Below, in pieces: positions 17,180 through 28,133 of a stretch of DNA of 64,000 bases. The notes below the pieces were generated by a model. That model saw nothing but the letters and a program-made list of their open reading frames with translations. It was not told the DNA's origin and searched no databases. How positions within the stretch are numbered: position 1 is the stretch's first letter; every line of letters begins with the position of its first letter. This DNA is from Azospirillum humicireducens (GTDB lineage: Bacteria > Pseudomonadota > Alphaproteobacteria > Azospirillales > Azospirillaceae): assembly GCF_001639105.2 (NCBI RefSeq), contig NZ_CP028903.1, forward strand, positions 331,683-395,682, written 5' to 3'. The position numbers and the translations under genes are program-made.

Positions 17180-18076
17180 ATGGACCAGGACCGCATCCCC
17201 GAGCCCTTCCATTCCGGGGAACGCGAGGCACAGGCGCGGGCCGGGTTCCGCGTGCCGTCGGCGCCGATCCGCGACCGGTTGCCCCCCCAACACCAGGAAT
17301 TCTATCCGCTGCTGCCCTGGCTGCTGGTCGCCGCACGGGACGGGGCCGGCGATCCGTCGGCCGGCGTGCTGACCGGCGCCCCCGGCTTCGTCGCCCCGGC
17401 CGACCCGCGGACGCTGTGGGTGCGGCCGGACCATGGCGCGTGGCAGCCCTGGCCGGCCGGGCCGGCGGTCGGGGAGCCGGTGGCGGCGCTGGGAATCGAC
17501 CTCGGCACCCGCCGCCGCAACCGGGTGAACGGCCGGGTGACGGCGCGCGACGGGGTGGCCTTCGCGATAGGGGTGGAGGAGAGCTTCGGCAACTGCCCAC
17601 AATACATCCGCGTCCGCCGGGCAGAGGCCGTATCCCCCTCCTCCGCCGAAGCGGTGGACGCACTGGCAGGATTGGACGGCGAGGCAAGACGCCTGATCGG
17701 TGCGGCGGATACCGCCTTCGTCGCATCGGCCTCCTCGGCGGCTGGCGACGCCAGGCTCGACGTGTCGCACCGGGGCGGGCCGGCGGGCTTCATTCGCCTC
17801 GACGGCGACCGGCTGATCGTACCGGACTATGCCGGAAACCGCTATTTCAACACGCTGGGCAACATGGTGCTGAACCCGCGCGCCGGACTGCTGCTGGTCG
17901 ATGTCGGCAGCGGCGATGTGCTGCACCTATCGGGATCGGTCAGCATCGATTGGGAGCCCGATCCGGCCCTTCCCAACGCGCAGCGGAGCTGGAGCCTGCA
18001 TGTCGAGCGCGGGTGGCGGCGGAAAGCAGCGATCCCGCTGCGTTGGACCGAACCGGAGCGAACCGGGACACCCTGA
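17180..18076 (+). CDS. Pyridoxamine 5'-phosphate oxidase family protein
   Basis: A 298-residue protein of the long split-barrel flavin family. N-terminal FHSGEREAQARAGF and the later GIDLGTRRRNRVNGRV, CPQYIRVRR, TAFVASAS, DVSHRGGPAGFIRL and NRYFNTLGNM blocks match the family often found next to GSTs. The second ATG (17180) is chosen because AAGGAG is 7 bases upstream; the ATG at 17174 is too close. Second gene of the GST unit. Substrate unknown. Confidence 0.82.
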   Translation: MDQDRIPEPFHSGEREAQARAGFRVPSAPIRDRLPPQHQEFYPLLPWLLVAARDGAGDPSAGVLTGAPGFVAPADPRTLWVRPDHGAWQPWPAGPAVGEPVAALGIDLGTRRRNRVNGRVTARDGVAFAIGVEESFGNCPQYIRVRRAEAVSPSSAEAVDALAGLDGEARRLIGAADTAFVASASSAAGDARLDVSHRGGPAGFIRLDGDRLIVPDYAGNRYFNTLGNMVLNPRAGLLLVDVGSGDVLHLSGSVSIDWEPDPALPNAQRSWSLHVERGWRRKAAIPLRWTEPERTGTP

Positions 18077-18159
18077 CGCAAGCGTCACTGTACCGTCGCC
18101 AAGCATCCGATTCTGTGCTTCGATGACGGTTCCATGACACTTGATGGATGGGTGTGTCG

Positions 18160-19026
18160 ATGCGCAATTCCGCCTGTTCCGGACGCTGGTCGCTGCTGTC
18201 CGGTGCGGTTGTCCTCTCGCTTCTGGCCGGCCCTGCCCTGGCGGCCGATCCCGTGCCGCAAAGCGATCTGCTGAACGCCGAGCTGTGGATGCAGCGCTCG
18301 GTCGAATACAAGGCCAATGCCCTGGCGGTCTATGCACTGGGCAGGATCCAGCTGGACAAGGCGCTGGCCGACAAGACCTGGACCGCGGCGACCGAGCAGA
18401 CCGGCAATTACCAGGATCTGCCGCCGGCCGTGGTGCTGGATTTGGACGAGACGGCGATGGACAACTCCGCCTACCAGGCCGGCCTTGTCACCACCGGCAC
18501 CGACTTCTCGCCCAAGACCTGGGATGCCTGGGTGCGGGCGGAAAAGGCGACGGCGGTGCCGGGCGCGGTGGAGTTCACCCAGTATGCCGAGTCGAAGGGC
18601 GTCAAGGTCTTCTACGTCACCAACCGCAGCGCCGACCAGGAGGAGCCGACCCGCCGCAACGCGCAGGCGCTGGGCTTCCCGATGGGCGGGAACGTGGATA
18701 CGTTCCTGATGTCCAAGGAAAAGCCTGACTGGGGTTCGGCGAAGAGCACGCGGCGCGCGGCCATCGCGAAGGATTACCGGATCGTCCTGCTGTTCGGCGA
18801 TAATTTCGGCGACTTCTCCGACGCCTACAATGGCAGCGAGACTGAGCGGCTGAAAGCTTTCGAGGCGGCGAAGGAGCATTTCGGGCGCGACTGGCTGATG
18901 CTGGCCAATCCCGGCTACGGCTCGTTCGAGAGCGCACCTTACGGTCACAATTTCAAACTCTCGGCCGACGAGAAGCGGGCCAAGAAGATCGCTGCGCTGG
19001 AACCCTGGGTGGCGCCGGCCCAGTAA
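18160..19026 (+). CDS. Exported acid phosphatase, HAD superfamily (class C / lipoprotein e(P4)-like)
   Basis: A 288-residue protein with a Sec signal peptide ending AGPALAA. The HAD motifs are DLDETAMDN (nucleophile and acid Asp), FYVTNRS (motif II), Lys in a YRIVLLFGDNFGDF block (motif IV). N-terminal LWMQRSVEYKANALAVY is typical of e(P4)-type 5'-nucleotidase/phosphatases that release phosphate from nucleotides outside the membrane. No lipobox is seen, so it is probably soluble in the periplasm. Start at 18160 chosen for its SD (GGATGGG); 18148 is possible. Confidence 0.9.
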   Translation: MRNSACSGRWSLLSGAVVLSLLAGPALAADPVPQSDLLNAELWMQRSVEYKANALAVYALGRIQLDKALADKTWTAATEQTGNYQDLPPAVVLDLDETAMDNSAYQAGLVTTGTDFSPKTWDAWVRAEKATAVPGAVEFTQYAESKGVKVFYVTNRSADQEEPTRRNAQALGFPMGGNVDTFLMSKEKPDWGSAKSTRRAAIAKDYRIVLLFGDNFGDFSDAYNGSETERLKAFEAAKEHFGRDWLMLANPGYGSFESAPYGHNFKLSADEKRAKKIAALEPWVAPAQ

Positions 19027-19066
19027 GACGGTGAAGGATGGGGGTGCGCCGGTCCGAGACGAGCTG

Positions 19067-19219
19067 TCAGAGGATCAGGCGCACCGCCTCCACGATCACC
19101 ACCCACGGCGCGCCGATCATCACCGTCCAGACGGTCAGACGGGCCAATCCGCGCATCTTGCGGATTTTCGGCTCGGCGGAAGGGATGGCTTCGAAAGATG
19201 TGGCGTTGTAGATCGACAT
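19067..19219 (-). CDS. Small single-pass membrane protein, 50 residues
   Basis: A short frame starting MSIYNATSFEAIP and ending VIVEAVRLIL, with one hydrophobic helix (LTVWTVMIGAPWVVIV) preceded by the basic stretch KIRKMRGLAR, which gives a clear inside-positive orientation. GGAG lies 9 bases upstream of the ATG at 19219; an ATG at 19234 would add five residues. Codon use is like the neighbours. Function unknown. It converges on the phosphatase gene and its promoter would lie in the AT-rich block 19235-19688. Confidence 0.55.
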   Translation of the reverse strand: MSIYNATSFEAIPSAEPKIRKMRGLARLTVWTVMIGAPWVVIVEAVRLIL

Positions 19220-19234
19220 GGCCTGCTGCTCCAT

Positions 19235-19688
19235 GAGCAAGATGACGGTGAGGCCATCATGCAGTTACGATCCTTAACGACCATTAAAGACCGCGCCCTC
19301 CCCATCGCTCTCTTGCGATGTACCACAAGCGGTAAACCATACCTCTTATGAGCATCCTTCAGGACGCTCTCCAATATTCTCTGTGCTTGCCCACCACTTC
19401 CGCGTGGACATTCTCTGACTTCCGACACAAAGCGATACCACCCATTCGGCAAGCAATTGGCAAGGCCCATGACCCCGCCGAAATATTGCGACAAAATAAT
19501 TCACACACCATTGAATTTAAAACAAAAATCAATTTCAGGACATGGGCTTGCATTGATTTCATCGTATATATAAATACACAGGAGTGCATTTCAAAAAATT
19601 TCCACATGTTGACTCAAAACATGCGGATATTGATTAATGTTCTTGCCGATCATTCGTCGGCTTTATTGAAGAAATTGAGGAAAACGCA
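19235..19688. other. AT-rich intergenic block
   Basis: About 450 bases of markedly AT-rich DNA (for example the TTCATCGTATATATAAATAC stretch near 19558) between GC-rich genes. No convincing gene: a 138-codon plus-strand frame overlaps the next gene and lacks an SD. It probably holds the promoter and long leader of the gene at 19689, and may mark transferred DNA. Confidence 0.5.
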
Positions 19689-20081
19689 ATGTCCGATGCT
19701 ATCGCCGATCTCTATGTCACCACCGTCCGCGTGTCCAACGGCGCCGCCGGCGCGCCTGTCCTGACGCTGAACCTCGCCGTCGAAGCGGCCTCGGGCAACA
19801 TTCCGAACGGCAAGGCACTGATCGTCCAGGTCACCGCCCCGCCCTTCAACGAAGTGGTGGTCCAGCCGGTCACCGGCACCATCCACCACACCGGCCTGGG
19901 TCAGGACCAGCAGCTGGTGGCCGTCAGCGGCGTCTATTACGACACGCTGCCACCGCCGGCCATCGGCACCATCACCAAGACCTTCACCGCCGCGCTGAGC
20001 GTCGACAAGGCGTGGAACGGCACCGGCAGCTTCACCTTCGGCGGCACCACGATCAGCAACTGCACGGTCACGGCGCTCTGA
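19689..20081 (+). CDS. DUF1842-like small protein
   Basis: A 130-residue, probably all-beta protein without signal peptide. The N-terminal block TTVRVSNGAAGAPVLTLNLAVEAASG recalls the DUF1842 family (GAPxLTLNL). The rest is Thr/Val/Gly-rich with FTFGGTTISNCTVTAL at the end. The SD GAGG lies 8 bases before the ATG. Its coding part is GC-rich while its 450-base leader is AT-rich. A terminator follows at 20121. Function unknown; family assignment is from memory of the motif. Confidence 0.6.
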   Translation: MSDAIADLYVTTVRVSNGAAGAPVLTLNLAVEAASGNIPNGKALIVQVTAPPFNEVVVQPVTGTIHHTGLGQDQQLVAVSGVYYDTLPPPAIGTITKTFTAALSVDKAWNGTGSFTFGGTTISNCTVTAL

Positions 20082-20120
20082 TCCGCCGGGCAGGATAAGC
20101 AAAAGATCATTTCAAACGGC

Positions 20121-20154
20121 AAAAGGCCGGCGGTCGTCCCGCCGGCCTTTCTTT
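20121..20154. terminator. Bidirectional terminator
   Basis: Perfect 12-bp stem AAAGGCCGGCGG / CCGCCGGCCTTT with a 5-base loop, followed by CTTTAT on the plus strand and preceded by an A-tract that gives T residues on the minus strand. It ends the DUF1842-like gene and the urt operon. Confidence 0.85.
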
Positions 20155-20177
20155 ATGGTCATGGTGCCGGCACCAGT

Positions 20178-20876
20178 TCAAACGGTCAGGTACTTGCGCA
20201 CCTCCTGCTCGTCCAGACCGCTGCGCGGGCCGGACAGCATCACCTCGCCGCGTTCCATCACCACCCAGTCGTCGGCAAGGTCGCGTGCGAAGTCGAAATA
20301 CTGCTCGACCAGCAGGATCGCCATGGTGCCCTTGTCACGCAGGTAGGAAATGGCGCGGCCGATATCCTTGATGATCGACGGCTGGATGCCCTCGGTCGGC
20401 TCGTCCAGCACCAACAGGCGCGGACGGGTCACCAAGGCGCGGCCGATGGCGAGCTGCTGCTGTTGACCGCCCGACAGGTCGCCGCCGCGGCGGTCCAGCA
20501 TCGATTTCAGCACCGGGAACAGCTCGAACACCTCGTCGGGGATCGAACGTTGCGAACGAGGCAACGGGGCGTAGCCGGTCAGCAGATTTTCCCGCACCGT
20601 CAGCAGCGGGAAGATCTCGCGCCCCTGCGGGACATAGGCGATGCCGCGGCGCGCCCGGTCGGCCGGCGCCATCTTCGTCACGTCGGCGCCATCCCAGCCG
20701 ATGGAGCCGCCGGACACCGGCTTCAGCCCGACGATGGCGCGCAGCAGGCTGGATTTGCCGACGCCGTTGCGGCCGACCAGACAGGTGACCTTGCCGATTT
20801 CGGCCTTCATGGAAACGCCGCGCAGGGCCTGGGCGGCACCGTAATGCAGATCGAGAGAGCGAATGTCGAGCATCAT
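20178..20876 (-). CDS. urtE: Urea ABC transporter ATPase UrtE
   Basis: A 232-residue ABC ATPase: Walker A GRNGVGKSS, signature LSGGQQQQLAIGRAL, Walker B LLVLDEPTEGIQPS, H-loop replaced by the branched-chain family pattern ILLVEQYFDFA. The EGIQPSII block and last position of a urtABCDE operon mark it as UrtE rather than LivF. It powers high-affinity urea import. The SD GGGAG is 5 bases from the first ATG; the second ATG (20873) is an alternative. Confidence 0.93.
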   Translation of the reverse strand: MMLDIRSLDLHYGAAQALRGVSMKAEIGKVTCLVGRNGVGKSSLLRAIVGLKPVSGGSIGWDGADVTKMAPADRARRGIAYVPQGREIFPLLTVRENLLTGYAPLPRSQRSIPDEVFELFPVLKSMLDRRGGDLSGGQQQQLAIGRALVTRPRLLVLDEPTEGIQPSIIKDIGRAISYLRDKGTMAILLVEQYFDFARDLADDWVVMERGEVMLSGPRSGLDEQEVRKYLTV

Positions 20877-20887
20877 GGAGTCTCCCG

Positions 20888-21634
20888 TCAGCGGCCGAGA
20901 TAGGTGTCGATGACCTGTTGATTGGCGCTGACCGCATCCAGCGAGCCTTCGGCCAGGACCGAGCCCTCGGCCAACACCGTCACCTTCACCCCCAGCGCGC
21001 GGACGAAGCTCATGTCATGCTCGACCACGATCACCGAATGCTTGCCGGCGATGCTGCACAGCAATTCGGCGGTCTGTTCGGTCTCGGCATCGGTCATGCC
21101 GGCCACCGGTTCGTCGACCAGCAACAGCTTCGGATCCTGGGCCAGCAGCATGCCGATCTCCAGCCACTGCTTCTGCCCGTGCGACAGGCTGCCGGCCTGG
21201 CGGCTGCGCAGGGCGGACAGGCGGGTGATGTCGAGGATGTCCTCGATGCGGGCGCGGTCGTCGCGGCTGATGGCGTAGGTCAGCGTCTTCAACGGCCGGC
21301 GCGGAGCCTTCAGCGCCAGTTCCAGATTGTCCCACACCGTGTGAGGTTCGAAAACGGTCGGGCGCTGGAACTTGCGGCCGATGCCGAGATTGGCGATGGC
21401 CGCCTCGCGCAGCTTCGTCAGGTCGGTGTCGCCCTCGAACAGAATGGTGCCGGTGTCGGGGCGGGTCTTGCCGGTGATGACGTCCATCATCGTCGTCTTG
21501 CCGGCCCCGTTGGGGCCGATGATCGCCCGCATCTCGCCGGGCATCATCACCAGAGACAGGCTGTTCAGCGCCTTGAAGCCGTCGAAGCTGACCGACACGC
21601 CGTCGAGATAGAGAAGGGTCGATTCCGCGCTCAT
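20888..21634 (-). CDS. urtD: Urea ABC transporter ATPase UrtD
   Basis: A 248-residue ABC ATPase of the LivG/UrtD group: Walker A GPNGAGKTTMMD, signature LSHGQKQWLEIGMLL, Walker B LLLVDEPVAGMTDAETE, H-loop IVVEHDMSFV. FDGFKALNSLSL and GIGRKFQRPTVF are typical of UrtD. It starts 3 bases after urtC ends and pairs with UrtE to form the ATPase heterodimer at the membrane. Confidence 0.94.
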   Translation of the reverse strand: MSAESTLLYLDGVSVSFDGFKALNSLSLVMMPGEMRAIIGPNGAGKTTMMDVITGKTRPDTGTILFEGDTDLTKLREAAIANLGIGRKFQRPTVFEPHTVWDNLELALKAPRRPLKTLTYAISRDDRARIEDILDITRLSALRSRQAGSLSHGQKQWLEIGMLLAQDPKLLLVDEPVAGMTDAETEQTAELLCSIAGKHSVIVVEHDMSFVRALGVKVTVLAEGSVLAEGSLDAVSANQQVIDTYLGR

Positions 21635-21637
21635 GGG

Positions 21638-22798
21638 TCAGGCTCCCTTCTGGCCAGCGGTCTGGTTTGCGGTCTGGGCGTTGGGAAGGGCGGAAGGTTT
21701 GCGACGGGGCAGCTTCGCGGTCAGCTGGCCCCACAGGCCGAGCAGACCTTTGGGCAGGAACAGCGTCACCGCCACGAACAGGCCGCCGAGAGCGAACAGC
21801 CACAGCTCCGGCAGGGCGCCGGTGAAATAGCTCTTGCCCATGTTGACCAGCACCGCGCCCAGGATGCCGCCGGCCAGCGTGCCGCGCCCGCCGACGGCGA
21901 CCCAGATCACCGCCTCGATCGAGCTGGCCGGAGCGAATTCCGACGGGTTGATGATGCCGACCTGCGGAACGTAGAGGGCGCCGGCCACGCCGGCCATGCA
22001 GGCCGACAGGGTCCAGGCGAACAGCTTGTAGCTTTCGGTGTCGTAGCCCATGAAGCGCACACGGCTCTCGGCGTCGCGCAGCGCCACCAGCACCTTGCCC
22101 AGCTTCGACGCGATGACGCCCGAGGCGATCATGTAGGACAAGGCCAGTGCCGCCACCGTCGCCACGAACAGGGCGACACGGGTGGTGTCGGCCTGGATGT
22201 CGTAGCCGAGGATGTCCTTGAAGTCGGTCAGGCCGTTGTTGCCGCCGAAGCCCATGTCGTTGCGGAAGAAGGCCAGCAGCAGGGCGAAGGTCAGCGCCTG
22301 GGTGATGATCGACAGATAGACGCCGGTGACGCGGCTGCGGAAGGCGAACCAGCCGAAGGCGAAGGCCAGGACCCCCGGAACCACCAGCACCATCAGCGCC
22401 GCGAACCAGAACTGGTCGAAGCCCCACCAATACCAGGGCAGCTCCGTCCAGTTCAGGAAGACCATGAAGTCGGGCAGTTCGGGGTTGCCATAGACGCCGC
22501 GCGGGCCGATCTGCCGCATCAGGTACATGCCCATGGCATAGCCGCCGAGCGCGAAGAAGGCGGCATGGCCGAGCGACAGGATGCCGCAATAGCCCCACAC
22601 CAGATCAAGCGCCAGCGCCAGCAGCGCGAAGCACAGGTATTTGCCCAGCAGCGAGACGGTGAAGACCGACAGGTGGAAGGGCGAGTCCGCCGGCACCCAC
22701 AGCGTCATCACCGGGACCGCCACCGCCAGGACTGCGAGGATCGTCAACACGATCCCGGCCTTGCGGTCCAGCCCCAGCAGGAAAAAGCGAAGCAGCAT
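21638..22798 (-). CDS. urtC: Urea ABC transporter permease UrtC
   Basis: A 386-residue branched-chain-type permease with about ten membrane helices. The EAA-like block DAESRVRFMGYDTESYKLFAW and LVWGYCGILSLGHAAFFALGGYAMG are typical; the large size and WTELPWYWWGFDQF insertion match UrtC. It starts 4 bases after urtB ends. Confidence 0.95.
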   Translation of the reverse strand: MLLRFFLLGLDRKAGIVLTILAVLAVAVPVMTLWVPADSPFHLSVFTVSLLGKYLCFALLALALDLVWGYCGILSLGHAAFFALGGYAMGMYLMRQIGPRGVYGNPELPDFMVFLNWTELPWYWWGFDQFWFAALMVLVVPGVLAFAFGWFAFRSRVTGVYLSIITQALTFALLLAFFRNDMGFGGNNGLTDFKDILGYDIQADTTRVALFVATVAALALSYMIASGVIASKLGKVLVALRDAESRVRFMGYDTESYKLFAWTLSACMAGVAGALYVPQVGIINPSEFAPASSIEAVIWVAVGGRGTLAGGILGAVLVNMGKSYFTGALPELWLFALGGLFVAVTLFLPKGLLGLWGQLTAKLPRRKPSALPNAQTANQTAGQKGA

Positions 22799-22802
22799 CG
22801 GA

Positions 22803-24425
22803 TCAGGCCTCCACCGCGCGGCCCTTCAGCGCGAACAGGCCGCGCGGACGCCGTTGGATGAACAGGATGATGAAGATCAGCACCAGGATCTTGCCCAGCA
22901 CCGCACCGGCGTAGGGTTCGAGGAACTTGTTGATGGAGCCCAGCGTCAGCGCGCCGACCAGCGTGCCCCACAGGTTGCCCACCCCGCCGAACACCACGAC
23001 CATGAAACTGTCGATGATGTAGCCCTGGCCGAGGTTCGGGCTGACATTGTCGATCTGGCTCAGCGCCACCCCGGCCAGACCGGCGATGCCCGAGCCGAGA
23101 CCGAAGGTCAGCGCGTCCACCCTTGCGGTGCGGATGCCCATCGCATTGGCCATCGGCCGGTTCTGCGTCACGGCGCGGATCGACAGGCCGAACCAGGTGC
23201 GCTTCAGCGCCACCAGCAGGGCCGCGAAGACGGTGAAGGCGAAGATGACGATCCACAGACGGCCGTAGGTGATGGTCAGGCCGCCCAGTTCGAAGGCGCC
23301 GGACATCCAGCTGGGCGCCCCCACCTCGCGGTTGGTCGGGCCAAAGATGGAGCGGACCGCCTGCTGCAGCGCCAGCGACAGGCCCCAGGTGGCGAGCAGC
23401 GTTTCCAGCGGACGGCCGTAGAGCCAGCGGATCACGCTGCGCTCGATGGCGATGCCGACGCCGCCGGAGACGAGGAAGGCGGCAGGCAGCGCCACCAGGA
23501 TCGACAGGTCGAACAGGCCGGGGGCGTGGGCACGAAAGGCCTCCTGCACCAGGAAGGTGGTATAGGCGCCGATCATCACCATCTCGCCATGGGCCATGTT
23601 GATGACGCCCATCACGCCGAAGGTGACGGCAAGACCGATTGCAGCCAGCAGCAGAACCGAGCCGAGCGACAGTCCATACCAGAGATTTTGCAGTGCGGCC
23701 CAGAAGGCCAGCTTCTGTTCCAGGGTGGAGACGGCCACGGCGGCCGATTTCTTGGTGAGGTCGGACGCTCCGGATCCGGCGACCATGTTCAGCAGCACCA
23801 GCGCGTCGCGGTCGCCGCGGGCGGTCAGCGTGTCGACCGCCGACTGGATTTCGGCGTCGGTCATCTTGGACGCGGCCTCGCCGGTCAGCAGGATGGCGGC
23901 ACGCGCCTGCTCCATGGCGGCGCGGATGCGCTTGTCCTGTTCCTTGGCGATGGCGGCGCTCAGCGTCTCCAGCGCCGAGGCGTCGCGGCTCTTGAACACC
24001 GCATCGGCGGCGGAGCGGCGGACGGCGGCATCCGGGCTCATCAGGGTGAGGGCGCCCAACGAGGCGCTGATGGCGCGGCGCAGCGAATTGTTGATGCGGA
24101 TCTTCTCGACCGCAGCAGCCGGCGCATCGCCGAGCGCGGCGCGGGTCAGCGGGTCGGTCAGGGTGTAGGCGTCGCCGGCCTTGCGGGCGATCACCACGGT
24201 GCCGTCGGCCTTGCGAACGAAGAGGTCGCCGGCCTGGAGCGCCTCGATCACCGGCACGGCAGCCGGGTCGCCGGCCTCCGACAGTTGGGCCAGAGCCTTT
24301 TCGGTTCCGGAATAGCCGCCGCTGCCCAGGGCCTGGACGAGGGGACGGAGGTCGGCGGCATAGGCGGCGGTCGATGTGGCGACCACCACACAGAGCGCCA
24401 TCAGCCAGCGGAGAGCGCGTCGCAT
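22803..24425 (-). CDS. urtB: Urea ABC transporter permease UrtB with periplasmic N-terminal domain
   Basis: A 540-residue protein. A signal peptide (residues 1-24, ending AAYAA) is followed by a ~220-residue helical, HEAT-like periplasmic domain (LVQALGSGGYSGTEKALAQLSEAG, IRINNSLRRAISASLGALTL) and then a LivH-type permease of about 300 residues (GVMGVINMAHGEMVMIGAYTTFLVQEAF; AVTQNRPMANAMGIRTARVDALTFGLGSGIAGLAGV). This long form is the usual UrtB of proteobacteria. SD GAAGGA 6 bases before the ATG at 24425. Confidence 0.94.
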   Translation of the reverse strand: MRRALRWLMALCVVVATSTAAYAADLRPLVQALGSGGYSGTEKALAQLSEAGDPAAVPVIEALQAGDLFVRKADGTVVIARKAGDAYTLTDPLTRAALGDAPAAAVEKIRINNSLRRAISASLGALTLMSPDAAVRRSAADAVFKSRDASALETLSAAIAKEQDKRIRAAMEQARAAILLTGEAASKMTDAEIQSAVDTLTARGDRDALVLLNMVAGSGASDLTKKSAAVAVSTLEQKLAFWAALQNLWYGLSLGSVLLLAAIGLAVTFGVMGVINMAHGEMVMIGAYTTFLVQEAFRAHAPGLFDLSILVALPAAFLVSGGVGIAIERSVIRWLYGRPLETLLATWGLSLALQQAVRSIFGPTNREVGAPSWMSGAFELGGLTITYGRLWIVIFAFTVFAALLVALKRTWFGLSIRAVTQNRPMANAMGIRTARVDALTFGLGSGIAGLAGVALSQIDNVSPNLGQGYIIDSFMVVVFGGVGNLWGTLVGALTLGSINKFLEPYAGAVLGKILVLIFIILFIQRRPRGLFALKGRAVEA

Positions 24426-24561
24426 CGCGGGTCCTTCGGTGCGGGGGTTAGATATGCGAAACGCTTGCTCTCTCCCCTCCCCCGCCCGGCGGGAAAGGGG
24501 AAAGGGCAAGCGTCGCAACCACTCAGGTCGGAAGGGTCAAGTCAGAGAGGGAACGCTGCCC

Positions 24562-25869
24562 TCACGACCCCTTGCCGCCGCACTTGCCGGTCTTCACGTT
24601 GAAGTTGCCGCAGGACATCGGCTTGCGCCAATCGGCGATCAGGTCCTTGCTGTCCGGCAGATAGTCCGACCACTCGTCGCCCGGGACGAGGCCCGAGGTC
24701 TTGGAGACGACGTCGAACTGGCCGTTCTCCTGCACTTCGCCGATCAGCACCGGCTTGGTGATGTGGTGGTTCGGCAGCATCGCCGAATAGCCGCCGGTCA
24801 GATTGGGCACGGCCACGCCGACCATGGCGTCGATGACCTTGTCCGGCTCGGTGGTGCCGGCCGCCTCGACCGCCTTCACCCACATGTTGAAGCCGATATA
24901 GTGGGCTTCCATCGGGTCGTTGGTGACGCGCTTGTCGTTCTTGGTGTAGGCCTTCCAGGCCTTGATGAAGTCGCTGTTCGACGGCGTCTCGACCGACTGG
25001 AAGTAGTTCCAGGCAGCCAGATGGCCCAGCAGCGGCTTGGTGTCGATGCCGGCCAGCTCTTCCTCGCCGACCGAGAAGGCGACGACCGGGATGTCCTGCG
25101 CCTTGACGCCCTGGTTGCCCAGCTCCTTGTAGAAGGGAACGTTGGCATCGCCGTTGATGGTGGAGACGACGGCGGTCTTCTTGCCGGCCGAGCCGAACTT
25201 CTTGATGTCCGCCACGATCGACTGCCAGTCGGAATGACCGAACGGCGTGTAGTTGATCATGATGTCCTCGGGCTTGACGCCCTTGCCCTTCAGGTAGGCT
25301 TCGAGGATCTTGTTGGTCGTGCGCGGATAGACGTAGTCGGTGCCGGCCAGCACCCAGCGCTGGACCTTTTCCTTCTGCATCAGGTAATCGACGGCCGGGA
25401 TCGCCTGCTGGTTCGGCGCGGCGCCGGTGTAGAAGACGTTGCGGGAGGACTCCTCGCCCTCATACTGGACCGGGTAGAAGAGGATGTTGTTCAACTCCTC
25501 GAACACCGGCAGCACCGACTTGCGGCTGACCGAGGTCCAGCAGCCGAACACGGCCGACACCTTGTCCTTGCTGATCAGCTCGCGCGCCTTCTCGGCGAAC
25601 AGCGGCCAATTGGAGGCGGGGTCGACCACCACCGGCTCCAGCTTCTTGCCCAGCAGGCCGCCCTTCTTGTTCTGCTCGTCGATCAGCATCAGCATGACGT
25701 CCTTGAGCGTCGTCTCGCTGATCGCCATCGTGCCGGACAGGGAATGCAGGATGCCCACCTTGATCGTGTCCTGCGCCATCGCCGGCGCGGACATCGCAGC
25801 CATCGCGCCCATGGCCAGACCGGCCAGCGCGCTGATCCCGAAGCTCGACGTCAGTTGCTTGGTCCGCAT
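24562..25869 (-). CDS. urtA: Urea ABC transporter substrate-binding protein UrtA
   Basis: A 435-residue periplasmic binding protein. Signal peptide residues 1-33 (start MRTKQLTSS, end APAMAQ). Mature blocks DTIKVGILHSLSGTMAISETTLKDVMLMLIDEQN, GCWTSVSRKSVLPVFEELNNILFYPVQYEGEESS and YVYPRTTNK are diagnostic for UrtA. It ends CGNFNVKTGKCGGKGS. The start at 25869 has GAGGAAGG 8-12 bases upstream. First gene of urtABCDE; a hairpin GCCCCGG-TTGCT-CCGGGGC (25892-25910) lies in the leader. No urease genes are in the window. Such operons are normally nitrogen-regulated. Confidence 0.96.
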   Translation of the reverse strand: MRTKQLTSSFGISALAGLAMGAMAAMSAPAMAQDTIKVGILHSLSGTMAISETTLKDVMLMLIDEQNKKGGLLGKKLEPVVVDPASNWPLFAEKARELISKDKVSAVFGCWTSVSRKSVLPVFEELNNILFYPVQYEGEESSRNVFYTGAAPNQQAIPAVDYLMQKEKVQRWVLAGTDYVYPRTTNKILEAYLKGKGVKPEDIMINYTPFGHSDWQSIVADIKKFGSAGKKTAVVSTINGDANVPFYKELGNQGVKAQDIPVVAFSVGEEELAGIDTKPLLGHLAAWNYFQSVETPSNSDFIKAWKAYTKNDKRVTNDPMEAHYIGFNMWVKAVEAAGTTEPDKVIDAMVGVAVPNLTGGYSAMLPNHHITKPVLIGEVQENGQFDVVSKTSGLVPGDEWSDYLPDSKDLIADWRKPMSCGNFNVKTGKCGGKGS

Positions 25870-26226
25870 GAAGTTGCCCCCTTCCTCTGGTGCCCCGGTT
25901 GCTCCGGGGCTTCGCCACATCGTCGGAAGAAAAGCTACCGCGCATGCGAAGGACCGTATCTACGTCAAATGACACATACGGCCACCGCCGGGCATCGCCG
26001 GCGTTACCCCCGTACGAAGGTCCGGAATAAAGTCGGCCCTGAGGCGTCGACCTGTATGGACGAAAGCGTGTAACCGCCACGTCACGGCGCCCATGGTGCC
26101 GCGATGCAAGGGAGCAACAGTGTGAACAGCAGGCCTGTCGTCACCAAATGTCGCTTGCGAATCACGGAAGGCTTGTCGAAGGTTGCAACATTCGATCCTT
26201 TCCGTTCACGTTCCGGTCCCATCGCC
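25870..26226. other. Divergent promoter region of urtA and the L,D-transpeptidase gene
   Basis: About 360 bases without a supported gene. It contains the urtA leader hairpin at 25892-25910 and, on the plus strand, an in-frame extension of the L,D-transpeptidase frame from 26104 that I regard as untranslated. I looked for an NtrC/sigma-54 promoter facing urtA and did not find one. Confidence 0.5.
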
Positions 26227-28120
<1,894 letters not shown>

Positions 28121-28133
28121 GCGCGTTGTTCCC

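Noticed and set aside
19348-19764. 138-codon plus-strand frame over the AT-rich block
   Set aside because: No SD, overlaps the well-supported gene at 19689 in another frame.
25890-25905. GG-N10-GC sigma-54-like element
   Set aside because: It is on the plus strand, faces away from urtA, and is part of the leader hairpin; likely chance.
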